Shown one piece after another: positions 36,945 to 49,934 of a DNA stretch of 64,000 nucleotides; positions within the stretch are counted from its first letter, which is position 1; every line of letters begins with the position of its first letter. The translations under genes were made by a program, and so were the position numbers. The notes beneath the pieces are model-generated. The model did no database searches. It was not told the origin of the DNA and worked only from the letters and a program-made list of their open reading frames with translations. The stretch covers positions 26,772,224 to 26,836,223 of the forward strand of contig JACDQD010000003.1 of NCBI GenBank assembly GCA_019843655.1, read 5' to 3'. The DNA comes from Lethocerus indicus. Its lineage: Eukaryota > Arthropoda > Insecta > Hemiptera > Belostomatidae.

Positions 36945-36996
36945 GTTTGTGAGCGATCGTTGAAAATTGTGCAAATGTGATGTTCAATGAGCGAGT
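36939..36996 (+). other. Potential RS-exon 1 (58 nt, poison if retained)
   Basis: The 58 nt between the ratchet AG and a second GTAAGT (36997-37002). If that downstream donor were used instead of the regenerated one, the exon would be retained. In the phase left by the upstream exons (one base carried over) it reads GGT AAG TGT TTG TGA, an in-frame stop after four codons, so retention should give a truncated protein or nonsense-mediated decay. Such downstream donors help exon definition of recursive sites in the published vertebrate and fly cases. Confidence 0.5.
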
Positions 36997-39900
36997 GTAA
37001 GTAGCACTTCTAATTCTTCTAATGTAATTTGTTGAATTCAATTTTAAATTTATCATTTCTTATAATCATATTCTTAAAGAAAATTCACCTTAAATAACCT
37101 GAAAACATAAGATAGAGAAACATTAATTTTTACCTATAATTATTTTGATTCTAATTAATATAAGGGACCTAGTTGTTAGAAGCTAGTTTTCGAACTATTG
37201 AGAACACTGGAAAATGCGTAGTTCTGTACAATCTGAACTATTTATGTAATTGATATCATTAATTTAATTTTATCAGGAATTTTTAACTGAACACTGGCAA
37301 TCGCATATATTTGCGCCAACTTGTATCCCAGCCCTTTAACAAAATATAAATAAATAATAAATTCACCCGGGAATATTTTAATTCGAGTATAATGTTGGCT
37401 GGAATAAGACGGCCAGAGGCGGCATGTGTTGACACGTGACAGAAATGAGAGCCCTTATTACAGAAGTTGATACGGAATTCGGAACGGGCTGTGTGGAGCA
37501 ATGACATTGTGATCTCCCAAGAGGCTGAGGACAGCGTGCGTGACAAAATGTGAAAGCCGCTTCCCCCGCCCTCTCACCCCTTTGGCCCGTCCTACTCTCT
37601 TTCCCCATAATTAGATAGACCCCTCCCCCCTAGAGATAGTAGAAAAAGTCGAGGTTTAAGGGTCCATTTATTGTATTTTTAACGTATTATAATTTTGTTT
37701 TTTCGGGGACAAATTAACCTTTCAGTTTCCGTTACGTGGTCCGTTATCATATTTCGGGATATAGGATAGAAGATAGAAGAACCCTGGTATAAACACTAGA
37801 TAGATTTTAACTGTTTACATTTCCTGTTTATTTCTTTGAACATGATTTCTTTAAGACACTGAATAAATGGCTTCACATTGAAATAGTAATATTTGTTCAT
37901 TTCAACACATTTGTATGATAGAAAATCTATATATAGTGAAAAGTATTTCAACTACGAACTTTGGAAAATTCAATCATGACGTTGTAAGAATTTAATTATA
38001 ATGTCAACGTGGCGAAATATGAATTCTTTGGAAGGAAAAATGGGCCCGCTTTTGTTGAATTTTAGGTGTTCAGGGTTCATATAATGTATGTTTGAATTGG
38101 GGAACCGGCGAATAGTCTCCGAGCGGGGTCCTATTAATTGTTAAACTGGAATCAATAATTATTTAATTAATATAATTCGGTCATCGCTATTGGAAATACG
38201 GTGGGCGTCTTTCCTTTTCGGTTCGGTCGACCGAAAATTTAATTTCATGCCAGTCTGCCGCTGACCTCGGACGATTCAATGGAAGTTTTCATTATTGGAG
38301 GAGTGGACCGTCTGACGCCGATTGGACCTACCAATGTTTTGTCCGCTGTGAATTTCTTGGTGACCGTGAGTTCGGCGGTTGGGGGTCGCAATAATTTCAG
38401 AATAAATTGAGTTTTTTTTTTACGTGACCCAGGACACAACCATAAGAATTTTTAAAATGTCAGAAGGTAACGAAGAAAAATCGAAGTTTGGCCTGGGGTA
38501 TAAAATACTTTAAGATGTTTATTTTGTATCAAAATTGTTCCAGTTTGCCCCCCGAAGCATAGAATTTGACTTAAGGGCCTAACGCAACGTTTGTCCGGTT
38601 AGTGTGTTCGCTCGTGATGGATGTTTTAGCAGAAAACCGGTCCGCCGTTTCGATTCCCCAGTTGGAATTCAGTTTTGTTCGGTGACAATTTCTCGGCAAA
38701 TCAGAAATGATTGATAGCGAGACGTGACAGTGGAACAGTGGCTGGGATCAGTCTGACACGATGTGACGCCATGTCATTGCCCTGATTGGCTCCCTCTACA
38801 ATACCGACATGTGTTCCGACGACCATGTATGTATTGGTTTCCCATTATAGTCAATTGTACATCCAGGTTATACTGCCGTGTTATATATCCCTCGTAGAAT
38901 TTTCTTATATACAATCTAATACTAAGGTCAAATACTGGCTTTTAAATATTGGGTAGCCAGACAGCTAATAATCATATATGTGAGATTATACATATTGTTT
39001 ATGATGGTTAATTGGTAGTCTATTTATCTAGAAGGCGGTAGTAGTGATCCTGATACACTTATGCCGCAATATATTACACAAAATATTGGTTCATCGCCGT
39101 GAATCTCCATCCTGTGGTCCCAATTATTTTTTGGAAAAATAAAAACAAAAGAAAAACTGAATGAATTATTTGGTATCATTAATTAATACTGCTTTCGTTT
39201 CCTCTGAAATTTCTCGTTTGGAAATTCTTTAGTAAATGGGCATCCCACTAATTGAGGGTGAAAGTGAAACAGGTCATCAATTCAGTATTCCATCCGATTG
39301 TCGGCTGCTAGTTAGATTATTCACACTTCTATTTCCATTATTAATTAGTCACCTCGTTACTAGGTAGTTTATAACTTGTATATCACCCTTTAAAACAATT
39401 TCGGACGTTCCAAACCATAGTTTTTAATGAACATTAATTCCAGGTATTTATATCTAGCTCTTGCCTGCTCATTTGAAGTGAGTTGAATTTCGTAATTATG
39501 TTTCCCATTACCTGAAGGGATGAACCAGAGTGGTATAGGCATCTGGTCTAAATGGAGCTTAGAGCAGAGACTGTCAGTCTCATGTCATTCTCCTCTTACT
39601 GGCAGGCCTTTGAGATTGCGGTAGCAACATGATTCTTCTTTAAAGCTTCAATTTTAAAACTTTCAGATATCAATCTGGCATTAGAGATGGGGCCTGTTCT
39701 TATTTAAAAACTTCGTGTTGTTATTTGCCGGAGTCCTAATAATTTTCGTATCATACGAGGTAGGTCAACATTTATAACTGCACAGCCCCTAGCCAGACAG
39801 TGTTTTAGCCGTGAAATAAAATTCGCTGTTTAAAAAGGATAAAGAAGTTAATCGTATTAAATTACTTTTTAGTGAAATTAGAAAACTTCCAAACCCTCAC

Positions 39901-40843
39901 AGACCATAAAACAGGTATTCCAAACTAAATATAGGATACTTGAATAAGGAAGAGCTTTCAAGAGAAAGAAGAAAAATAAGACGGTGTCTGAGATTCTCTG
40001 GTATTTCTGAACGGGTCAATTGAATGTGACTGGCGTTGACAAAAGCGCCGCTGTCTAGATAGCGGTATCCAGCTTGTTTTCCTACACCGAATGCTGCCTG
40101 TACCTCGAAGGGGGCCGCACGAATTAGTTTCGGTGAGTTCTTGAAATACAGGGGACATTTACAGAAACAGGTTAATTGGGTAGGCGTGTTCTCTCCAAAT
40201 GTACGAATTATTTTAGAGTACGTGTAATTTCCGAACAGAATTAGATGATTCATAGCGGAAACTATAATATAGTGATGGACCTGGAATACGCAACATTTAA
40301 TCTATTTTCCCTTAAATTAGCACAATTGCTTTTAAGGTAGAACAACGTTCAAATGAGCCAACACGATATCATAATACGTCTTTATTCATAGAAACTGAAG
40401 GAAATCACTCAGGAAATCAATCAGTTGAGTACAAGTGTGAAATATGCTGCTTTTTGTATTTATAAGGTAGTGATTTACCGTACGAGTAATTTATATTTCC
40501 TGAGCGTTGCAATTGGCGCAGTTGCGGTCACTTGTGTGTGATAGTATTACTGACGGCTATAAGCCAAGGACTATTTGTCCATCTTTCACTGTTAACACGA
40601 ACGAATAAATTATGGGAGTACCTGCTTCCGTGATTAAATCATGTATATAATATTTTATTAGGTTCAAAAACATATTGGTTATGCATACGTTATTAACACG
40701 AATCTGTTTTCTACTCGAATGAAAATTGACAAAGAGGAAACCTTGGCAACTTGGAGTAAGGTTGCCGGGGGTTTGGTAGGATGCGAACTGAAACCACGTC
40801 TCGGTGACGAAACCGCTATTCCCTATTGTGCGAGGTGTATCCA

Positions 40844-40866
40844 CTCTCTCTCTCTCTCTCTCTCTC
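40844..40866. repeat. (CT)n microsatellite
   Basis: About 11 CT units, followed by a C-rich stretch to about 40910. Confidence 0.92.
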
Positions 40867-43800
40867 CCCTTCGTCCACCTCCTCTTCCTCCACCCCCGTT
40901 CCCTCATTGTCGTTGGAATTTTTTGGTGTGAAAATAATTTTCAATAGCGAGTCGGTAGGCGCCGGCAGTGCGGCCTCCGCGGCCATTCTTCCCCTTCTTT
41001 TGTGCCTCTGAACGTTTTAAGATGACCGGCGTTCCAGACTCCTTCCCTCTCCTCAATCTCTATGCGGAAATTCAGTTGGGAATCTGATTGAAATTAATTT
41101 ATCAGCGTAGCTGCCACTCAATTCTTTAAAGTTTAAAGAATACAATTTTAGTCGCGGATATTTTATGCGATGGCGTTAAATCGTTTTGCTTCATCCATGC
41201 GACCATTCTACTTGCGCCCAATTATTTCGTTTTCCTATTCAATTATATACTTCATTACCGGTTAGTCAAGAGTAGCTTACACGAATTAGATCATATGTTT
41301 ATGAAATTATGAATTCGTTAAGCCAAAGTATTGAAATTGTTCTTTGTTTTAAAATTTACCTTACCATATTTGTCGACATTGTCGATGCTACCAATCGACT
41401 TGTCGATGCTTGCCAGTCAAATTTGTTTTTTGAGATCTGTGACATTCTCTCAGAATATCTACCCGGAATTTCCAGTGCGGTATACACAATTTTACATTTA
41501 TTGTAAGAGACTAAGGCTGTTTCTCAAAAGGAACCAACTCAGTGGTTTTACCTTCTTCCTTTCCATGGAGACCGGACGTTAATTTCTAGCTGAGACGGAT
41601 AGCGACGTCGTATTATGCTCGGTGAGATCCCGCGAGATCACATATTGTAATTGGAGGGGGTTTGAATAGAGATTTGAAAAGAAGTGGGGCACGAGGAGGT
41701 AGCGGCGTTTAGAGGTCCTCTTGTGCGAACCCCGGTCAAACAAATAACCGAGAGGCCGGACAAAAGGGGAGTATCCACAATGGAGGGGCCCGAGGAGGGT
41801 TTAAACTCTAAAGCGCGCCCAACTCTCCGCTTTCATAACGTCTAATTGTTTGTCTGCGCTATAATTAAAAAAAAAGATGAAGAAAAAGTGAGCCGAAAGA
41901 CCAAGAAAACGAGTCGGGATAAAAGATTCACACCCTAGCATAATTCCGCGTCTGATAATTTGTTAATGCGGGCCACTCTTTTCATGTTTTGGTACAGCCC
42001 CTAAATTGTGTTTGCTCAGTAAAATTGACTACAATTGGCTTACTTCACGGTAAAAATATTCAGAATTTGTTAGTAACATTTCAGTTGTTGGAGGTATTTC
42101 ATCGTATCAATATTATATATAGCGCGATAATTCGGATTTAGAATTCAGATATCGGGAATTTCTGTATGTTTTAGTGGTATGGTGTATGAACCATGGTAAA
42201 GGACAGTTTGTGTTCCAGTGTACTTTATAACAATTCAAAACTACGTCGTTCTATAGTAGAGACAGGTAGTCGTTACTATTCAGAAAGAGAACAGCATCGA
42301 AAGTTGAAAGATTGTTTTGAGGGTTTTCAGAGAGGGTAGTTCCAATTGACCGATGGACGAGAACTAACCTAATTCCCATGGGCACAAATCACCTTAGCCC
42401 CGAAACCTCTGTTACCTGTAAAGAAATCCTGACATTTCAATGAAATAAAGGCAGGGGGTGTTTCATTTACCTGTAAGTAAGTCACGAACTATAGAATGGG
42501 GAGCCTTCCGACGTTTGTACTAAGAATAGTCAGTAGGTTTGCTCACAGATAATTTCGAACTTTCGACCTTATATACATAGGTGTTTCTCTATGGCTTTAA
42601 GCCTACTCGAACCATTTCTTTTTCAGTAATAACTGATTTCTAGTCAGTTACGTTTTGTGAAGAGTATTTTCTCACTCTACTCTCCGTTTCGACTTCGGTA
42701 GAAGATCAAACGATCGGGTGTAACCCGATGCCCGCAATTGGAAATAATGGACGCGATAGACATTGAGTGGTGTGTAATCGAGTCTGTATATCTATTAAGT
42801 GGTGATGGCCCTATTGTTGAGGATTGGAGGGAGAAGCCCTTCATATAATAATGGAGGCACTGTTAGCTTTAAATTGGGTATAGGTCTGAGGTCTGAGCCC
42901 CCGATGGATTAACGGCTCCCCCACACCCCCAAATGCTGTTAATTGCCTGTTAATGCCCCGGTATAATGTAGCAAGTCACTGCTATGCAACTTCTAATGTG
43001 ATCTTCGGACTGACTAGTAGTGCTCCACAATTTTCCTCCAATATCCCCATTCCGACATTACCAATCAAAACGACAAACAGAATTTAAATCGAGAACTAAT
43101 AATTATTTTAATGTACAGATGGAAAGAATTATTCTAACACTTTTATAAAGCTTTGATGTCTATTTCGAAAGAGTTTTCGAAAAAGTAGTTTTGTTAACGC
43201 GTACTAGTACCATATACTAGGATGGAGGTGTGTAGTAGGTACTGCAGTGTGTTGCTTATACAACGCAGTGACTGATTGGTGTTACGTAACTGCGCGGCGT
43301 CATTAAATTCCAAGGTAGAAGACTATCTATAAACTCGTTGAACTATTCCTTTACGTCAAGTAGAAGTAGAAATTATTTTATTGGGCCGTTTAATGATCAT
43401 CTTTAAAATTGTTGGGATACTATTTACCTTGACTCTGTGAAATGTTGCGTTTACTTTGGACTATGCATCAGAAAAATTAAGGACCGTTTTCTTTGCCGGT
43501 CATGCCGGTCACGCAAAGATTCGCGTGCAATGAATAAGGGAGCAGAGATACATATCATTAAATGAGCAATATATTCCTCCATGTTGCACGATGTTTTCCG
43601 CACATTGAAGGCACAGAGAACCTTGAATCATATAAAATTGAAATCATTAATTTGAGCTAGTTCATATGCAGAAAGTTATTCTGCGAACCATAATATTTGC
43701 TAAGGAATTTTTCCCACTCCGGACGCTTTTCTGAGTTCCGATCCAATACCCATTATATGATCTTATAACTTAAATCTGAGCTTGAAAGGAAGCAAAATGT

Positions 43801-46800
43801 TTGGGACGAAGTTTATGAGTCACCCCCGGAAAAATTCGGCTTTTGAATGGTTAGGTTTAAGGCTGTTTGAGGTGGACATTACTATTTATGAGCGGATCCA
43901 GTTTGTTTTTATCCTACGAGTTACATTCACTTGTGAAAATAGCTCTTGGGACCTTTTTATAGCCTGGGCGCTCGCCGAGCTTATCTTGCCGTTAATGTCC
44001 CAGCTAGGCGACGCCTGTTTCTCGTTACGCACAGAAAGACAAAGGTAAAGGAAAGCGTTAATTTTTCACAGTTGTCTATTTCCCCCCAACTAGATTCGGC
44101 CATCTATTAATAGGAAATTGTTTTCCAGCTTCTATTTCGGGTCGAGTATTGTTTAAGAAAGTTGTATTTATCTGCCACCCGTTCGCATACTTCTGGCATG
44201 TTTCTAAATAGGGTTTTTTCAAGCGGTTCTACGGTTTTTATTTACATTACTTATTATTTGCAGTTATTTTACGTTAAATACAGTTATTATTCAGTGAACC
44301 GTAAAGCTGGGCTAGTGTGAAGATTGAAACCTGACGATGAACACGTTCGAACAACGTACGTCTTACAATCGTATATATGCACGTCGAAAATCGATTTTTA
44401 TACCAAAATAAATTTGCAATTGGGTCTAATCGTATTGTCATATTCCTCAGTCATATTTTAACCCAGTATCGGTAATGTGTTTTTGTACTAATGTTATGCA
44501 ACCGCCTGTTTATTAATTGCAGACGATTGTGCTCAGTGTCCATAAGGGGTCAGTAAATTAATATTTATCTCTCGGCCGGTTTTTTCCCCCGTCCCGGTGA
44601 TTTACGCGTCCACGTTGTCTGTCTAATTGGAGTCGTTGTATTGCCCGGCCGCGTGTTATCTCTTATAATCTCTGCTTGAAATGTTATTATGCGTAAACAC
44701 GGTGAACGTTCTGACTCGGCGCCCTCCCCCCTTTAAATTTTATGCTGACCTTGATGTTTAAAGTTCGTTCTCCTCCTATGTTTTATCTCGATAATCGTCG
44801 GTTGAGGAAACATGCAGACGTGGGTATGGTGTATCTAAACAGGAACCTACACCGAGGAATCCGAATTAAATCTTCTGAAGGGAAACTGTGGGTTTCGAAT
44901 GTTAAATTACTTAAAATTATTTTGGCGTTGTTTTATCAAAACTAATGGGGTGTAACGCATTTTGTATACAGTCATGCTGTACGTAAATAGAACAGAAAAT
45001 ATTTGTAATCTTTTGGAGTAATATACTCGAATTTGATCATATAATTTCCATTAAATTGTCAGTTTTAAATTTTATTAGGTCTAGGCTAAGCAACAATTGT
45101 TATTCACTGACGAAGTCATAATTAAAAATATAATTATTATGTACTAAGGTTTGTTGAAAATGTTGTACAAGTAAATATTTAGTCCACAAATTTGAAATAA
45201 TTAAGTTTTGAATTCACAATATTCGTCATTATGTTTAGACAGTGTGCTTCTAGGCCAAACCATTTTACATTTAAAGTTGTTGTTGTTCAGTGTTAAATGA
45301 AAAGGATAGAATTTCATGAAAAGCTGCTTTTCGAATTCAGATTTTCTCTTCTGTTATGTGTTTTAACGTTGCGTGTCAGAGGAACATTTGAGAAAGGGAA
45401 ACCCTTCAATTAGGATCGAGTGTGGTTCTAGTGTTACTTACACGTCGTCCGTTGTTTCTAAAAATGTACCCCCGATTTAATCATATTGAAACTTAAGTGA
45501 ATTCTGAGTTTGTCTCCTTTGAATTTGGATAATGGGCTGAATTCTATATGAAAATGCTTTGTTTTTGAACTTGGGGTGGTTACTATATTTTTTAATTTTT
45601 ACAATTTTAATTTTTTTTTAATAAAAGTGATCTAAATATTTGTTTGGCCCTGCTAATCAGAATATATTTCCATTATCTTGTGCAAATAGCCCCCACAGAT
45701 TTTATAACGTTCATTTTTTAATTAATTCTTCCGATGGAATTTTGATTTTCCACAAACTTCCTTCCTTCACGTCATGAAGAATATTAAATGGATGTTAAAA
45801 CTACCTTCAGTTTCCATACATATATTACATATCCCTAAATCCAGAAAACGAGTAATTAATACCGCTAAACGGATCCGGAAGTACAGGTGTTTTAGTTTGA
45901 AAAAGTCAATATGGATTTCATTTTTTCAAAAATCTTTTATTTGTCCAACGTTTTGAACCTCTTGATTACAGTTTCTCTTGAAATTTAATATGGTATCGCT
46001 CATGAAACCAATACTACCTGGTGAAAGAAACACTCTTTCTTTGTTATTCTGTTTTTTTTTGCGATATGCAATACGACTCGCATGTAAGTTAGAATGAGTG
46101 AGATTAACATCCGACCGATCGGATGACAACATTTAATGACAATAATGACGTATCACTTCAATCAGTAAAATAAATTAGGAAAGAATGAGCAGATTAATAT
46201 GGTGTTTTGGGGTAATATAGCTAAGTTGAAAATACCTTATAAAAACCAAGTTTTAAATAGCAAATTTGACATTTATTCAAATATTCGGAGTTTATCTCTG
46301 GTCCACATATTTGGTCATTGATTACTAATATAAGCAATTATAATGGATGAATGTAAGATTTATTGAAAACTATTTCTTTAATTTTCTACCATGCTTTCTA
46401 ACCGTCCAGATAATGCAATGACACATCACTGTGGTTCATACTATAGTGGACAAACGCAGATTACGCATTTTCATTTAATAATTTGGTATTTTATCTACTG
46501 GAATGGGGTTCAATTCTTATAGAAATTCCTTAAACATTATTCTTGGCTGGGGTATGTTGCAAATTCTCATTTAGTGTGGTTCCATGGTGCGAACTTATAT
46601 CACATGGATCAGGGCGGGATTTATTTCTTATTATATTTCTACCGCAATGCGGATTTCAGTTTTGAAACTGTACTTAAGGTGCCTGTAAACCGGCAGAATG
46701 TTATCTGTAAACGTCTTTTGTATTTTAACCGTTGCCACTGCCACCGAACCAGAATAAACAAACGGAGAAAGGGACGGGGTCTCCTATTTTGAACAAGTGG

Positions 46801-47590
46801 ACGGGTCAAAAAGCCAGCGCCGGCTACCAGCCTGTACCTCCGGCACTTTCAGAGGACTTGTTATTTATGAAAGGGGCGATACTCGCGGACCGCCCTTTAT
46901 CTCCGTCCGTTGCCCCCCCTCAACCCCTATCAAATATTACAGGTTTTAGTTAGGGCCCAGCCGCCCTGTCAAATCCTCATTTAAACATTCATGCCCGGCT
47001 CACACCGACGGACACCTCTCCGAATTCGTCTAGATAAACGTATATATTCGGCGTGAATTAGTTACATTATTAAGACGCTTTTCGATGTATCGAGACTATT
47101 ATACCGGATTGCGATTTTCCCATACCTAACCACCCGACGGTCGGTATGAGGAAGTGTCCACCGCCTTCCTAATATTCCACTCCTTTAATTCATGAATTGC
47201 AAAATATTCGAAGAATACGAAGAATATTCAGTTACAATGGCGGGGGATCATATATATTGGGTCGTACATGATGTTCTCCCTTCATGTTTTATTCATATTG
47301 TAAACGCGCGGGATAATATTTCTTACGGCCTCCAGTAAATGCCCGATCTCGATCTCTCTGCGTTCGATTTTGATTTTCCAAAAATGTCACCTGAAATCAC
47401 ACTGCGCCAAATCTGAGGAAAAATGTATGATAGCGTAAGATTGCAAAACAATATTGAGTGGTTGTAAGATTACTAACAGATTCTATGTGTTAAACATGCG
47501 GTGGAAATGGCGAGATGGCCGCATATGATAAATCAGCTCCGGAAGAAGGTATAATTTAAATAATTATTAATTGGAAGGAATGTATTGAAC

Positions 47591-47606
47591 CTGTACAATT
47601 GTACAG
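47591..47606. repeat. 16-bp perfect palindrome
   Basis: CTGTACAATTGTACAG is its own reverse complement. It is a possible dimeric factor site or a chance palindrome. Confidence 0.8.
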
Positions 47607-49911
47607 TCAGGTCTTGACGATATTTTGTATACTAATCCACCCTTGATTACTTGCTTAACCTAGTTCTATTCTGGTTGTCTGTGGCCCTTTACGACATGTA
47701 GGGGGTTGAACCGGGGCGAAAGTCAAGGGAGGTTCCGTCAAGTGGTCGGGAGGATTTGGCTTATAAAGGCTGGTTTCTGTTGACTGAGGGCGCGGCGGCA
47801 ACAGCTCTCACTATTGTTTACCGACAAAACATCCTCCCGATGTTCATCACAAAGTTCCGCCCAGATTTTGAGGTCAGGATTTAAATTTGACCGTATCGGA
47901 AAGTTTTGCGGCGCCTCAGGTAACATCGTGTGGTGTCTTCGTTGAAGTATCTAAGCAAATCTGGTAACAGTAGCGCAAGTTTTGTTTGCGATTTATAAAC
48001 CGTGTAAACAATTACTAAACGTGTTTTTGCGTCCATTAGAATTAGAAAATCTGATTAATTCTTCTAAGGTTGAACTATGTTTCGAAAAGTCAGTAGAAAA
48101 TTTGATCTTAGACTTAATAACATAATTTGTATTGATTCTGTATTATCTGTTTTTTATTCATTAGGTGTAACAGCGTACCTTTTTCTCTGAAGTTAGAATA
48201 AAACATTTCACTTGTTATTATCTAGCGAAATTCCTAACTGCATATTTTCTCTCGGCTAACTGACAATTAGAACGAATTTTTTTTCCGTCGGTTTCGCAAG
48301 AAAAGAAAACGGCCTGGTTTTAAACGAATTCCGTTCCTTGCATATTTATAGTTCGTCCGGTTGTTAAACAGTTTAAAAGTTTCTCTTATCTTGTTCCCTC
48401 AGAGTAAACATAATAACAGTGTAATATACTGACACAGTCCTCCCCTACCCCCTTTCTTACTTGAGAAGCATTATTATATTATTGCCAACCATCTCTGAAA
48501 TTTTTAATAATAGTTTACTAACTGAAAAAAAGAGAAATTTTGTTTGTTCTTACTTAAATTCAAATAAATTGTAATTAATAAAACACCTATTTTCAGACTG
48601 AGTACCATCGTAATGACTTCAAAGATTAAATTATTTTTGTACATGTAAGTTTTAGATTTTTAATATTGTGGAACTACATAGCACAGCATTATTCCTAGTT
48701 TCAGCGATTTCATAATGAAATGTTTAATTCTTTAAATAGCTCGCGTCTTCCTCATTTCCCGCGTTTTAATTATCAGTTTTGTTCATTACGCCTCCATTAT
48801 GATAAATGGGCACGTGTTTTCATCACTTATGTAAGATTATTATATAACATTGTCAGACTAACTATTTATTTCCTTTATTTCATAAACTACCCCTGCAGAT
48901 GCAGGGCGGAAAACTAGTCAACTGTTAGCTGAATATTATTCTGATCTGCATATCCGAATATATTGTTGTCAATACGAAAGAAATGCGTGGGTGCTAAATT
49001 ATCGCGCTTGTTTAAGATAGGGGGCTCTTAAACATTTCGTCAGGCTATTTCGATATCCCTCCAGGGTCGGCGGTCGGAGAAAGAATGTATTTGCGAATTG
49101 GTGTGAATTGATTAATGACCTTAATACGGGGCCAATATGGGCCAGTTGGCTCTCATTCCCAGATATCGTTAGTTTGGCTACGGCTTTAGGTGAAGAACTT
49201 TTTTGGCGGGGGCGACGTCGGGCTCACCTTGGCATTCTTGGCTGAAGCAACAGACGTAGCGTATTACTCGCTTACGGACTCGGGTATATTGTTTGTATTG
49301 TACAAAACCGGAAATAGACACTGAATGAACGGAGACTCAATTATATTTTTAATGAACCATTAGAATGTACAAATCAAGCAGAAACTAATCAATTAGCCTC
49401 ACCGTATGTTGACAAAACTGAGCTTTCACGTACGTATATTTCTCCGTATATCTCTGCAGCGTGCAATAAGATAATCGCTGAATTCATTTGATATAAATTT
49501 TGAAATAATTATCCAATGAATTTTTTGTAGTTTGTTCATTGTTTCCTTACTCCAATAAGGCATCAATTTTCAGGCTATTAATAGGGCTTCTTAAAACACA
49601 ATTGCACGTCGGAGCGGATGTTCTCACTGTCAACATTTCGATACTAATTCCGGATGTCTTCCTCGACGTTGCACCTGAAACGGCTGCGTATCCTTGTACC
49701 ATTAGGTTCAATCTACTGGATGGAAGGTGGAGGTAAATCGAGGGTTCGGACAATGACGGGCAAACATTGTCAGACACAACACAATGTCAGTAGTGGGCCG
49801 GTTCCGTATTGGGAATTTCGTAGTGTAGAACAGCTGTGGGGCCTCGTAATGCTGATCCCGACCCGCCGGGGACCCGGTGTTCGGCAACTATTCGGCACTC
49901 GGCTTTCAGTC

Positions 49912-49934
49912 GGCAGGCACACGGCGTGCCTGCC
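49912..49934. repeat. GC-rich perfect hairpin (9-bp stem)
   Basis: GGCAGGCAC at 49912-49920 pairs perfectly with GTGCCTGCC at 49926-49934 around a 5-nt loop, ACGGC. It lies in the GC-rich block at 49850-49990. Confidence 0.75.

Noticed and set aside
43782..44048. 88-codon open frame followed by AAAGGTAAAG, a possible donor.
   Set aside because: No domain, weak donor, no acceptor or promoter, ordinary intron composition.
48150..48180. T-rich tract with TTAG followed by GTGTAA, ratchet-like.
   Set aside because: GTGTAA is not an acceptable regenerated donor.
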